In this document: positions 45,191 through 54,746 of the stretch, piece after piece
Layout of the letters: each line of letters starts with the position of its first letter
How positions within the stretch are numbered: the first letter of the stretch is position 1
Assembly: GCF_000172555.1 (NCBI RefSeq)
Contig: NZ_ABOX02000028.1
Coordinates: 1-64,000, forward strand
Direction of reading: 5' to 3'
Length of the DNA stretch: 64,000 bases
From: Pedosphaera parvula Ellin514
Lineage (GTDB): Bacteria; Verrucomicrobiota; Verrucomicrobiia; Limisphaerales; Pedosphaeraceae
Made by a program: the position numbers and the translations under genes
Notes under the pieces: generated by a model
What the model was told of the DNA's origin: nothing
Databases searched by the model: none
What the model saw: only the letters and a program-made list of their open reading frames with translations

Positions 45191-45895
45191 ATGTGCGCGG
45201 CGAAAAACCAGCAAAATATGCCAGTAAGTAAGAGGAAGAAAACAATCAAAGTGTTGTTGGCAGATGACCATCCGGTTGTCAGAAAGGGTCTCGGCTCATG
45301 CCTGAACAACCTGGAGCACATCGAAATCGTCGGTGAAGCTGTCGATGGTCAGGAAACCGTGAGCAAGGTAAGGGAGCTTTCGCCCGAGATCGTTCTCATG
45401 GATTTAGACATGCCAACCATGAGTGGGTTGGAGGCGACCAAAATAATTCGCAGGGAGTTTCCGCTGGTAAAAGTGCTGATTCTTTCCATTCATACCAACA
45501 AAGATTACGTTCTCCAGATTATTAAATCAGGTGCCCAGGGATATGTGCTCAAAGACGCACCCTTGACTGAGTTGGTACGTGCAATCGAATCAGTCCATGG
45601 AGGTGGCGCTTTTTTTAGTCCCGATATCAGCCAGATCATGCTGGATCAATACCTTGCCGAAGCGACGAATGGCGAGGAATCGGGGAATTCCAAAAAGCTG
45701 ACGAACCGTGAGACTGAAGTTCTCTCCATGATTGCCGAGGGGCAGAGCAACAAGGAAATGGCGAGTCGAATGGGGGTTGGAGTCCGCACCGTTGAGACTC
45801 ACCGGGAACGAGTGATGAACAAGCTCGATATCCATAATGTTGCTGGCTTGACCAAGTACGCCATTGCACACGGCATCATCAAACTTGAGAAGTAA
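45191..45895 (+). CDS. NarL/LuxR-type response regulator
   Basis: A receiver domain (IKVLLADDHPVVRKGLGSCL; phospho-acceptor Asp71 in VLMDLDMPTMSG; Lys in GYVLKDAPL) is joined to a LuxR-type helix-turn-helix (LTNRETEVLSMIAEGQSNKE, VGVRTVETHRERVMNKLDI). Its kinase is not adjacent. The start may be at 45191 or at the internal ATG 45218 just before the receiver; neither has a strong ribosome site. Target genes are unknown. Confidence 0.85.
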   Translation: MCAAKNQQNMPVSKRKKTIKVLLADDHPVVRKGLGSCLNNLEHIEIVGEAVDGQETVSKVRELSPEIVLMDLDMPTMSGLEATKIIRREFPLVKVLILSIHTNKDYVLQIIKSGAQGYVLKDAPLTELVRAIESVHGGGAFFSPDISQIMLDQYLAEATNGEESGNSKKLTNRETEVLSMIAEGQSNKEMASRMGVGVRTVETHRERVMNKLDIHNVAGLTKYAIAHGIIKLEK

Positions 45896-46265
45896 GTAGG
45901 GGAAATTATAACTAGACTAAATCTTGTTTATACCCCTGATGGTTAGGGCCTTGTGACTTTAAAATGTTTTAATTATCTGTAGACAACGTGTTGTCAACTT
46001 CCTATTCTTTTCGCCGAAGGAAGGGTTAGTTGCACTTCACTACTTCTTCTTCGTTTAAGAAAGGCAGGTCGTTCCAGTTAAGTCGGTGGACACTCTTTGG
46101 ATATTCGTACTTTGCCGGGATCCATTCCGTAATCTCAATTGTTGAGGTTACGGCATAGTTACGAATCAGAATGGGATGCATGTGAAATGGGGCAGAGCCC
46201 GTCTACCAGTTGTTCCATGGCTGGTTATGTGTCTCAGCACCTTATGCAGTTGTAAAAATAGAACC
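45896..46265. other. Intergenic region, no gene seen
   Basis: 370 bp between the response regulator gene and the MBG-repeat gene. It contains no supported frame, and the 30 in-frame codons upstream of the next start are unlikely to be translated because the signal peptide begins at 46266. Confidence 0.35.
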
Positions 46266-48839
46266 ATGAAAATTAGAAGCATTTTGTCCCTGTTAGCTGC
46301 CGTTTTTACCTTGATGTTTGCCTGGCAGGTTGTCGCGCAAACCAACTCGCCGACCGTGGTGACAGATCAAGAGGATTATGCGCCGGGCTCAACCGTTTAT
46401 ATTACTGCCACCGGATTTTCTCCCAACGAAATTGTTCAGCTGCGTGTCTTGCATGTAGGCGATGATGGTGATGGTGACAACACCAACAGCCCTGCCCACC
46501 AGCCATGGCAGGCTACGGCGGATGATACCGGAAGCTTTCAAACTACCTGGCTTGTCCCCGCGGACCAGGATGAACTAGGTGCTACGCTCCAACTGACCGC
46601 CACTGGATTGGCATCCGGGCTGATTGCGCAGGCCATCTTTACCGACGGACCTTTCGCCACGCTTACCGTTGGCCCCCAAGCTTCACCTGTCAACGCCGGC
46701 CAGAGTACAACCTTTCTGATTACTCTTGGTGGCAAATCCGGAGGCAACTCTGTTAATATTAATTTATCCGTCACGAATCTGCCTGCTGGAGCCACCGGAG
46801 TTTTTAGCCCCAACAATTTTTCGTCAGCAAGCAGTTCAACAACATCCACACTTACCATCACGACGACAGCTTTAACCCCGGCCAGTGTCACCAACTTCAC
46901 CGTGACCGAAAGCACATCGCTTCTATCCGGTACCGGAACTTTGACTGTTTCTGCCGGTGCAGCAACAATGGTGCGGGTGGAAACAAAGGCCAATGGCACA
47001 GGTACTCTCGTGCCTGCCCAAGCTTTTGGACTTGGCACCAGTGCTTTGACCGTTTACGCGATCTCACGTGATTCACAAAGCAATTTTGTTGCGAATGTGG
47101 CCGCAACTGCTTGGACGCTGCAAAATGTCACAGGTGGTGTGGTAAGTGGCGATCTGGTGCCGTCGGCTGATAAGAAGAGCGCAACTTTTACGCCAAACCA
47201 TGCCGGGACTGCAACCATCCATGCGACTTCAGGCGCCCTCACAACAACTGATTCCGGCACGCTGACAGTAAACAAAGCGACTCCAACGATTACCTGGACA
47301 AATCCCGCGGCAATCACCTATGGGACGTCTTTGAGCTCTACTCAACTCAACGCCACCGCCACCGTGCCGGGGACATTTAGTTACACCCCACCGGCTGGAA
47401 CGATCCTCGGGGTCGGGAACCAAAATCTGTCGGTTACATTTACCCCCACAGATACCACCGACTATAATACCGCGACCGCAACGGCAACCGCCACGGTCAG
47501 CAAGGCGGTGCTCACGGTCACGGCCAACAATGCCAGTCGCAGCTATGGCTCCGCCAATCCCTCCTTCACCGCCAGCTATTCGGGATTTGTGAATGGTGAA
47601 ACCCTGGGCACCAGTGGAGTAACGGGCAGCCCAGCCCTCACCACGACGGCCACGACCAACAGCTCTGTTTCAGGCAGTCCGTATATTATTACTGCGGCGG
47701 CAGGTTCGCTTGTTTCAAGCAACTACAGTTTCACCTTTGCCAATGGGCAGTTGACGTTGACAAAAGCCGCACTCACAGTCACTGCGAACAATGCGACGCG
47801 GGCCTATGGGTCGGCCGATCCTGTTTTCACCGCGAGCTATTCGGGCTTTTTGAATGGTGAAACCCTGGGCACCAGTGGTATAACCGGGAGCCCAGCCCTC
47901 ACCACGACCGCGACAACGAACAGTCCTGTTTCGGGCAGCCCTTACACAATTACAGCTTCAGCAGGCACCTTGAGTTCCGGCAACTACAGTTTCACCTTTG
48001 CCAATGGACAATTGTCAGTGACCAAAGCCAACTCGACAATAAGCGTTGCCACTTCAGCCAATCCGTCGCCAACCGGTTCCAATGTCACACTCACGACCAC
48101 CATTGCTACCACTGCCTTAAACGTGACCGCACCTTCAGGTTCAGTTCAGTTCAAGTCGGATGGCTCACCATTGGGTTCGCCGGTCACTATTGGTGGCGGT
48201 ATTGCAAGCATCACTTCTGCAGCCCTGTCCCATGGTTCCCATACCATCACCGCTGAATACGCAGGGGACTCAAACTTCTCGGGCAGCACCAATAATCTGG
48301 CTGCCCAACTGGTAATCAACATTTCTCCTGTCACCCGCGCTTTTTCCTTGGCCGCTAACCAGGATAGCCCGGCAAGTTTCTCTCTCAGCAAATTGCTCAA
48401 AACTGTTTTTGATGCAGATGCAGATGTAATTGCTCTTTCGAGTCTGAGCGCTACGAGCGCCAACGGAGGTTCGATCACACTGAACAACCAGGTAATCACC
48501 TACAATCCGCCTGCCGGTTCCACCAACTCTGATTCATTTACCTATGTCGTGAATGATGGCCAAGGTGCTTCCGCAACCGGAACAGTGACCGTCACCATCA
48601 AAGGTTCCGGTCCTACTCAGCCAGCCCAAAACATCACTGGCTTCGCCATATTGGGTAATGGACATGCGGTGACCAAATTTGCCGGCATACCCGGACGCGA
48701 TTATACGGTCCAGGCATCAACGAACCTGATCAATTGGCTTAACATCGGTTCAGCAACCGCAGGAACCAATGGTCAGTTCCAGTTTGAAGATGCCAACGCG
48801 CCAAGCTTTCCCTCGCGCTACTATCGCACGATTCCTTGA
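46266..48839 (+). CDS. Large secreted MBG-repeat / Ig-like surface protein
   Basis: A signal peptide (MKIRSILSLLAAVFTLMFAWQVVAQ) is followed by Ig-like and Thr/Ser-rich beta domains. Two near-identical 87-residue MBG modules come next (YGSANPSFTASYSGFVNGETLG... and YGSADPVFTASYSGFLNGETLG..., ending SFTFANGQL), then an Ig-like 'SVQFKSDG' domain. A cadherin-like segment (NSDSFTYVVNDGQGASATG) and a terminal domain that may be a sorting signal (DYTVQASTNLINWLNIGSA) complete it. It is probably exported and displayed or released; no catalytic domain is seen. The direct repeats in DNA could recombine. Confidence 0.75.
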   Translation: MKIRSILSLLAAVFTLMFAWQVVAQTNSPTVVTDQEDYAPGSTVYITATGFSPNEIVQLRVLHVGDDGDGDNTNSPAHQPWQATADDTGSFQTTWLVPADQDELGATLQLTATGLASGLIAQAIFTDGPFATLTVGPQASPVNAGQSTTFLITLGGKSGGNSVNINLSVTNLPAGATGVFSPNNFSSASSSTTSTLTITTTALTPASVTNFTVTESTSLLSGTGTLTVSAGAATMVRVETKANGTGTLVPAQAFGLGTSALTVYAISRDSQSNFVANVAATAWTLQNVTGGVVSGDLVPSADKKSATFTPNHAGTATIHATSGALTTTDSGTLTVNKATPTITWTNPAAITYGTSLSSTQLNATATVPGTFSYTPPAGTILGVGNQNLSVTFTPTDTTDYNTATATATATVSKAVLTVTANNASRSYGSANPSFTASYSGFVNGETLGTSGVTGSPALTTTATTNSSVSGSPYIITAAAGSLVSSNYSFTFANGQLTLTKAALTVTANNATRAYGSADPVFTASYSGFLNGETLGTSGITGSPALTTTATTNSPVSGSPYTITASAGTLSSGNYSFTFANGQLSVTKANSTISVATSANPSPTGSNVTLTTTIATTALNVTAPSGSVQFKSDGSPLGSPVTIGGGIASITSAALSHGSHTITAEYAGDSNFSGSTNNLAAQLVINISPVTRAFSLAANQDSPASFSLSKLLKTVFDADADVIALSSLSATSANGGSITLNNQVITYNPPAGSTNSDSFTYVVNDGQGASATGTVTVTIKGSGPTQPAQNITGFAILGNGHAVTKFAGIPGRDYTVQASTNLINWLNIGSATAGTNGQFQFEDANAPSFPSRYYRTIP
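47511..48031. repeat. Two direct 261-bp repeats encoding MBG modules
   Basis: Units at 47511-47771 and 47772-48031 share long identical stretches (for example AATGGTGAAACCCTGGGCAC). They are in frame, 87 codons each, so loss or gain of a unit keeps the reading frame. Confidence 0.75.
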
Positions 48840-48849
48840 GGAGCCAACC

Positions 48850-49920
48850 TTAGTGATTTGAGGCGGTTTTGTATTTCGCTGAGTGCCCCTTGGCGGGAAT
48901 GGAAATGGTGTAATTCTTTCCGTCAGAGTCAACGGAAAGTTTGATGTAATTGCCGCTGCAATGCTCTTCGAGATTTGCAATGTATTCGTTGGAAGTATTG
49001 TTTTCAGAATCTGCCCGCAGATTACGGTGAATTTGATACATCGCCTTGATTGAAGGAATCGACTTCAAAGTTGCGAAGGTTTCCTTTTCACACCCCTTGG
49101 TGGTGCCGTTACTCATTACACTGATGGTGGGTGAGAGACTGCGGAGCAGCAGGGGATTATTGCTCATGTCCAAACCATGGTGATCCACCTGGTAAACATC
49201 CACGTTGCCCACCAGGTTGGCTGGACAAACCAACTGACTCTCGAGATTCCAGGTAAGGTCACCACCATCAAAGAAACGAAAATTCCCAAAGCTCAATAAC
49301 ATGACAATGCTGTTGGCATTATCCGTAATGTCCTTTTCGTGAGTCTTGGATCCGGCACAGATGGTTTCATTTTGGGGATTTTTCGGAATTTCTTTTGTGA
49401 AAGCCTGTTTTGCGGCGATGCAGCGAAGAGTTAACTTTGCTGTATCCGGTTCAGTGGATTGATGGAGCGGAATAATTTGATCAGGTTTTATGATCTGGCG
49501 CGCATCCACCTGCATTTCCTGATACGGCTTGATAAGCAGTGGAAAACGTGTGTCCTGCGGATTATTGTCTGGATTGTGATCAGGGATTCCATTGTTGTAA
49601 ACTGTTCCGATGGGCATCAATTTGGAAAGCTCGGCCGCGCCACCAAAATGGTCAATGTGCAGGTGAGTTGTAATGAGATAATCAATCTTTTTCAAACCGG
49701 CGATTTTGGTGGCTACGTCGTGAATGCGCCCGGCATCTCTTCCACCAGGCATGCCTGTATCGATTAAAACCGATTCATTGTTGGGGGTTACAATCAGAGT
49801 ACCGCCGCCGCCCTCCACATCCACCCAATAGATATCCAGTTTGTGATCGTTCAACCCGGCCTGGCAGGTCAAAACACCTGCAAAACCGAGAGCCAATGTT
49901 GTCAAAGATTTGATTCTCAT
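48850..49920 (-). CDS. Secreted MBL-fold hydrolase, ComEC C-terminal-like
   Basis: A signal peptide ([22 protein letters not shown]) precedes a metallo-beta-lactamase fold. Strand [16 protein letters not shown], the Asp strand [12 protein letters not shown], metal motif [14 protein letters not shown], then the second Asp region ([14 protein letters not shown]) and [21 protein letters not shown] are all visible. The [19 protein letters not shown] features are those of the ComEC/Rec2-like and related phosphodiesterase groups. Substrate is unknown. The gene converges with the MBG gene with 10 bp between stops. Confidence 0.78.
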   Translation of the reverse strand: MRIKSLTTLALGFAGVLTCQAGLNDHKLDIYWVDVEGGGGTLIVTPNNESVLIDTGMPGGRDAGRIHDVATKIAGLKKIDYLITTHLHIDHFGGAAELSKLMPIGTVYNNGIPDHNPDNNPQDTRFPLLIKPYQEMQVDARQIIKPDQIIPLHQSTEPDTAKLTLRCIAAKQAFTKEIPKNPQNETICAGSKTHEKDITDNANSIVMLLSFGNFRFFDGGDLTWNLESQLVCPANLVGNVDVYQVDHHGLDMSNNPLLLRSLSPTISVMSNGTTKGCEKETFATLKSIPSIKAMYQIHRNLRADSENNTSNEYIANLEEHCSGNYIKLSVDSDGKNYTISIPAKGHSAKYKTASNH

Positions 49921-50059
49921 AAGATTGTGTTTGGCGGAGCAGCTTATGATTGGGGCTCTTTTCGACACAAACTCAAGAAGTTTTTTCAGAAAGAAACTTT
50001 TTATTTTATAAAATCCCTTGCCAAATGGCCTGAGTCGAACTTCAATACTGGAGGACGTT

Positions 50060-50135
<76 letters not shown>

Positions 50136-50657
50136 TCTTTCCCCAACGTTGTAATTTTCCCTCCGCTTTGGAACTTAAATCAGGTCACAATAAATACATT
50201 GATTACCAATGGAGTTAGTACCTGCTTTTTAACCTCTACCAACACGTGGATGGATTTTCTCTATGGCGCATCAAAAGAACGCCAGTAACCACATCGTCGT
50301 TATCGTCTTGACCAACGGCGGCATTAGTGCTGACTTCCGCAATATCATTGGTCCGATCAGGCGTCCCATGCTGGGAGCGGAGAAGATATCACCTGGCTGG
50401 TTCAATAGTGTTAATTTAACTTCCGAATATGTCGCAGGATTGACAACAGCCGAGGCCTGCCTTTTCAGGTCTGCTCCGGCAGCGACCAGGTCGGGAAAAG
50501 AAAGGGTGCCGGGCTTCGATTCGCCAACTCGAGCAGAAGTAACGGCCAGCGTATCGAGGGAGTCTCCCGGCACCCAAAATCTTTCGGGGGTTTTGGCCCC
50601 CACGTTAAAAGAACTAACTCTTCTTCTTTATGATCTGCGTGAGCATCAGCAGCTCAT
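50136..50657. other. Intergenic region with strong RNA-like structure
   Basis: 522 bp without a well-supported gene. It contains a hairpin AGGCCTG/CAGGTCT (50453-50472) and a long stem GGGTGCCGGG/CCCGGCACCC (50504-50513 and 50566-50575), extended inward by CTTCGAT/ATCGAGG. A further hairpin GGGGG-TTTTGG-CCCCC lies at 50586-50601. A 110-codon GTG frame on the minus strand (50271-50603) covers the same bases and has coding-like third positions but no recognised family or ribosome site. It may be an RNA gene, a structured 3' region of the response regulator gene, or a small gene. Confidence 0.35.
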
Positions 50658-51125
50658 TTAGTCCAGGCCAGTGGGAATCCGTATCGGCTGATGTGCTGCC
50701 ATTCGTTTTCTACGCGCATCCCAAGGCTCTTCCATCAAATGGTTCAATAATCCGATTAATACCGGCAGTGCCAGCGGCTTTTCCATCAGAGCGACAGCTC
50801 CCGCCGCCGCCGCTCGTTCGTACTGATTCGGCCGGGCGGTTATGATTACAGTAGGCAGGAACGGATTAATTTCCTGCATCCGATCCAACGCATCCCAACC
50901 GTTAATGACCGGCATGTTCACATCCAGTAAAACCACATCTATTTGCTGCTCGCTAAATCTCTCGAGAGCTTCCTGTCCATTAGCCGCCTGAACCACTTCG
51001 TAATTTTCGGACTCCAGTGCCCGTCCCAACGATTCGCGCACGGAAATATCATCGTCGACCAATAGAACTTTAGCTTTCACAACATCTGACAAAACCCCGG
51101 AGGCTGCGCTTTGAGCAACCACCAA
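50658..51125 (-). CDS. Single-domain response regulator
   Basis: A receiver domain only: VLLVDDDISVRESLGRALE, phospho-acceptor Asp in IDVVLLDVNMPVINGWDAL, Thr in VIITARPNQ, Lys in VALMEKPLALP. A short basic tail follows. Start codons are not ATG in this frame: TTG at 51125, GTG at 51122 or GTG at 51080 just before the receiver. Without an output domain it probably acts by protein contact or in a phosphorelay with the histidine kinase gene that begins on the other strand 230 bp away. Confidence 0.8.
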   Translation of the reverse strand: MVVAQSAASGVLSDVVKAKVLLVDDDISVRESLGRALESENYEVVQAANGQEALERFSEQQIDVVLLDVNMPVINGWDALDRMQEINPFLPTVIITARPNQYERAAAAGAVALMEKPLALPVLIGLLNHLMEEPWDARRKRMAAHQPIRIPTGLD

Positions 51126-51356
51126 GGGAAATCCATGACCGGCACAAGCGTCTGGAGTTGGTTTGATGTTTTCCTGCCCCGTCTTTCTGGTATGCTTAAT
51201 GCCTGTAGCACGGAACGGTGATTAGCTTTTTGTATGCCAGATGGTTTATGAAAATAACTTCATTGATATTCAGGGGTTTCTGCGTTCATAGGCATTGTTT
51301 GAATCTGGCCTGGTTGGCAATTTACTTTCCATTCATGGCAACTTAGTTTCCTAAAA

Positions 51357-52718
51357 ATGACTGCGATTAAATTGCGGCTGATTGGCTTTGCGTTGGCGAT
51401 TTTTTTTGTCGCGCTGATGATTGCGTGGGCTGCGCATGCCAGTTGGTTGCGGGTGGAAAGACTGAGCGACAAGATGAACACTGCTCATATCGGCAGTTTC
51501 CAGACCGCTGATTACTTCCGTGCCAATTTTCAGGAACTGAATTACACATTGCTTAAATACCATGTTCGGCAGGACACCAAAGACCGGCAGGCCTTTTTAA
51601 GAGGATTGAATGAGCAGAATGCCTGGATCGATGCACAGCGCCCGACCTTGCTGACGCCCAAGGAGGGTCGAATCATGGATCAAATCAACGCCGCCTATGA
51701 CGATTATTTTGCCGCCTCCACAAATCTGTTGAAAAAAATCGAAACATCACCGCAAGTTCGCCAGGCGGAATTCGCGGACTTTGAGAAGGTTGAAAGGGAA
51801 TCAGATACGTTACTTAAACTGGCTAATGAACTGGTTGCTGCACATCAGGAATCCCTCAACAGATTTATTTCGGATTCTCAGAAATCGTTGAACTTTCTTC
51901 GGGGCCTCATTTTCGGCTCACTCTTTCTGCTATTAGTTCTGGGGGCATGGCTTGCGAGCGTGGTCTATCGCGACATGATAAATCCATTGCGCCTCAGGCT
52001 TGTGGAGAGCACGGCCATGATAGAACGCCAGGAGAAGCTGGCTTCACTCGGGGTCCTCGCTGCCGGCGTTGCCCACGAAATTCGCAATCCATTGACCGCG
52101 ATCAAGGCCCGCCTTTTCACTCAGCAAAAGGCACTGACTGTTGGTTCTCCCGAATTGGAGGATGCGTTGGTTATTGGCAACGAAATCAACCGGCTCGAGC
52201 GGATCGTTAAAGACTTCCTGCAATTTGCCCGCCCAGCGGACCCTAAATTGAAACTGATGTCCGCCGAAAAGACTTTGCGCGATGTCAGGGATTTGATGGC
52301 ACTGCAACTGGAACGATCATCGATCGATATGAAATTGGAACTGAATAGCGCGGGGCAAATCCTGGCTGATGCCGCACAAATCAAACAGGTTTTAATCAAT
52401 CTCGTACAGAATGCTGCTGAGAGCATTCCGCAAAAGGGGACGGTGACGCTCAGAGAAAGAAAAGATGTCACCCGGTTAAACGGTCAATCTGTTCCGGTGG
52501 TAATTCTGGAGGTCGAGGATACCGGCAATGGCATCTCTGCCGAAGTGCAGAAGCGTCTCTTCGACCCGTTCTTCACCACCAAGGATAGCGGCACCGGTCT
52601 GGGACTGTCGATTGCAGCCCGAATCATTCAGAAGCACGGGGGACTTTTAGAGTTCCAAACTCAGGTCAACCGTGGCACAACCTTCGGTATTGTGTTGCCT
52701 GAAGCCAATAACTCATGA
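51357..52718 (+). CDS. Sensor histidine kinase, NtrB/ZraS-like
   Basis: A membrane kinase with a first span at residues 3-25, a periplasmic helical sensor of about 150 residues, and a second span near 184-203. The phospho-acceptor is His240 in GVAHEIRNPLTAIK, and the ATP-binding domain follows (N-box LINLVQNAAESIP, G1 VEDTGNGIS, G2 GTGLGLSIAARI). The sensor resembles four-helix bundles of chemoreceptor type. It overlaps the regulator gene by four bases (ATGA), so the two proteins are partners. Confidence 0.88.
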   Translation: MTAIKLRLIGFALAIFFVALMIAWAAHASWLRVERLSDKMNTAHIGSFQTADYFRANFQELNYTLLKYHVRQDTKDRQAFLRGLNEQNAWIDAQRPTLLTPKEGRIMDQINAAYDDYFAASTNLLKKIETSPQVRQAEFADFEKVERESDTLLKLANELVAAHQESLNRFISDSQKSLNFLRGLIFGSLFLLLVLGAWLASVVYRDMINPLRLRLVESTAMIERQEKLASLGVLAAGVAHEIRNPLTAIKARLFTQQKALTVGSPELEDALVIGNEINRLERIVKDFLQFARPADPKLKLMSAEKTLRDVRDLMALQLERSSIDMKLELNSAGQILADAAQIKQVLINLVQNAAESIPQKGTVTLRERKDVTRLNGQSVPVVILEVEDTGNGISAEVQKRLFDPFFTTKDSGTGLGLSIAARIIQKHGGLLEFQTQVNRGTTFGIVLPEANNS

Positions 52719-54145
52719 GTGTCAAAAGGACTTTATTACTGATCGAAGATGATGCGGGAGCGGCTGATGCTCTTCGTCGTGTACTGGTCAATGAGGGCTA
52801 CACGGTTTCCTGCGAAGGACGCGGTGATTCAGGACTTGGAACTGCTGAAACAATTAATTTCGACGTGGTCATTTCGGATTTAAAATTGCCCGGATTGGAT
52901 GGTTTGGAATTGGTGAAGCGGTTACATCAGGCGAAGCCGCGTCTGCCCATCATCCTGATGACGGCGCATGGAACCACTGAGACAGCAATCGAAGCCACCA
53001 AGCTCGGTGCGTACGATTACCTGCTTAAGCCCTTCGAAATGGAAGAGCTGCTGGATCTGGTGGAGAAAGCCGTCGAGAGCAGCCGGCTTATGTCCGAGCC
53101 TGTAAAAATGGGCGAATGTGTTTCCGCGCGAAATGCCATTATTGGCAACAGCCGGCTCATGCAAGGAATCTATAAGGAAATTGGACGTGTTGCCGCCAAG
53201 CCGATAACCGTTCTAATCCGCGGTGAAACCGGGACTGGAAAGGAATTGATCGCCAGAGCCATCTACCAGCACAGCGATCGGAGCGCAGCACCATTCGTTG
53301 CGGTTAACTGTGCGGCGATTCCGGAGACATTGCTGGAGAGTGAACTCTTTGGACACGAACGGGGTGCTTTCACCGGGGCAGATATGCGTCGGATCGGGCG
53401 CTTCGAACAGGCCAGCGGGGGCACGCTTTTTCTCGATGAGATTGGGGACATGAGCCTGAACACTCAAGCCAAGCTGCTCCGCGTTCTCCAGGAAAAGTAT
53501 ATCCATCGTTTGGGAGGCAGGGAACCAATTCCAATAGATGCCAGGGTGATTGCGGCTACCCACCGTGACTTGGAAAAGGCACTACATGATAAGCAATTTC
53601 GCGAAGATCTCTACTACCGCCTGAATGTTGCGGTCATCAAAACTCCTGCCTTGCGTCATAGAAGTGAAGATATTCCCAATCTGGTGAGATATCTTATGCA
53701 AATCTATGGAGCTGATTTTGACATTGAGTCACCCTCCATCCAGCCGGAAGCACTGCAGTTTTTACAAAATCAACCATGGCCGGGGAATGTGCGCGAGTTG
53801 GAAAACGTGGTGCGACAGGTCCTATTGCTCGCGGGAAGATACACCATCAGTATCGAACATGTCCGCGAGGTGGTCGCCAAAGTGGGAGAAGCAGTCGCTG
53901 GCGGCAATCAATCCATCGCCGCCGGAATTGGAACTTATCTAAGTCGGGCGAGGCGGGGGGAGATGGAAGGGGTGCATGCCACGGTTATTGAAGAAGTGGA
54001 ACGAGAGTTGTTTGGCCAGGCCATAGAACTCGCCCAGGGGAATCAAGCCAAGGCTGCGCGCTGGCTCGGGGTTTCACGCATAACCATGCGCGAAAAATTA
54101 AACCATTTCGGACTGCACCCAGGGCAGAGTAACCCGGCTGATTAG
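52715..54145 (+). CDS. NtrC-family sigma-54-dependent response regulator
   Basis: Receiver (LLLIEDDAGAADALRRVL; Asp55 in FDVVISDLKLPG; Lys105 in YLLKPFE), then AAA+ domain with Walker A GETGTGKE (170-177). The sigma-54 contact loop ERGAFTGAD is at 215-223, and Walker B GGTLFLDEIGD is present. The protein ends in a Fis-type helix-turn-helix (GNQAKAARWLGVSRITMREKL). It activates sigma-54 promoters when phosphorylated by the kinase encoded just before it. A -24/-12 site near the pair was not identified by eye. Confidence 0.9.
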   Translation: MSVKRTLLLIEDDAGAADALRRVLVNEGYTVSCEGRGDSGLGTAETINFDVVISDLKLPGLDGLELVKRLHQAKPRLPIILMTAHGTTETAIEATKLGAYDYLLKPFEMEELLDLVEKAVESSRLMSEPVKMGECVSARNAIIGNSRLMQGIYKEIGRVAAKPITVLIRGETGTGKELIARAIYQHSDRSAAPFVAVNCAAIPETLLESELFGHERGAFTGADMRRIGRFEQASGGTLFLDEIGDMSLNTQAKLLRVLQEKYIHRLGGREPIPIDARVIAATHRDLEKALHDKQFREDLYYRLNVAVIKTPALRHRSEDIPNLVRYLMQIYGADFDIESPSIQPEALQFLQNQPWPGNVRELENVVRQVLLLAGRYTISIEHVREVVAKVGEAVAGGNQSIAAGIGTYLSRARRGEMEGVHATVIEEVERELFGQAIELAQGNQAKAARWLGVSRITMREKLNHFGLHPGQSNPAD

Positions 54146-54208
54146 CCAATTGATTCTTCGAATCCCCTATTTCGCTTGACGCAGGTTCGCGATCTTTAAG
54201 ACTGGTGC

Positions 54209-54625
54209 ATGGCAATGAATTCAAATCCGAACTGGCGGTTTGTTTCCTTCGAGGAAACAATTGTGGAGGAGTTTCCCAACAAGATGCATCATTGGTATTC
54301 CAGTCCAGCCATGGTCAAGGACACAAACCTCCTTTTTGTTCGATGCCGGATGTATCCCGGACAAGCCCACAAATTCCACTGCCATCCCAAAATGGAGGAA
54401 ATTCTTTATGTGCTCTCAGGAACAGCGGAGCAGTGGGTGGAGAAGGAAAAGCGTATTATGACAACTGGGCACTCCCTATATTTGCCCGCAAATGTGGTTC
54501 ATGGCACGTATAACATTGGTGCTGACATTCTCGATTTTCTGGCAATCCTTTCACCCGCCAAAAGCGAGGGGCCTGGAACCGTGGATGTAAGTGACCAGGA
54601 ACCCTGGCGGCTTCTCAGAGATTAA
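54209..54625 (+). CDS. Small cupin-domain protein
   Basis: A single cupin domain, residues about 40-110: RMYPGQAHKFHCHPKMEEILYVLSG supplies two His and a Glu for metal binding. PANVVHGTYNIG carries the second motif His. The length of 138 residues is typical of single-domain cupins that bind small ligands or act in sugar metabolism. Function is not predicted further. It lies 63 bp after the NtrC-type gene on the same strand and might be a target or a passenger. Confidence 0.75.
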   Translation: MAMNSNPNWRFVSFEETIVEEFPNKMHHWYSSPAMVKDTNLLFVRCRMYPGQAHKFHCHPKMEEILYVLSGTAEQWVEKEKRIMTTGHSLYLPANVVHGTYNIGADILDFLAILSPAKSEGPGTVDVSDQEPWRLLRD

Positions 54626-54746
54626 TACCTGGTCCCGTTGTTTGCTGCTATACTCCGCTTTACTCCTTCTGCTAACATGAATCCTGAGCTATGACTCTAA
54701 TTGTAGAATTGAAGGCTTTTTGTTGTGGCGCATTGCCGGTGTGTAG

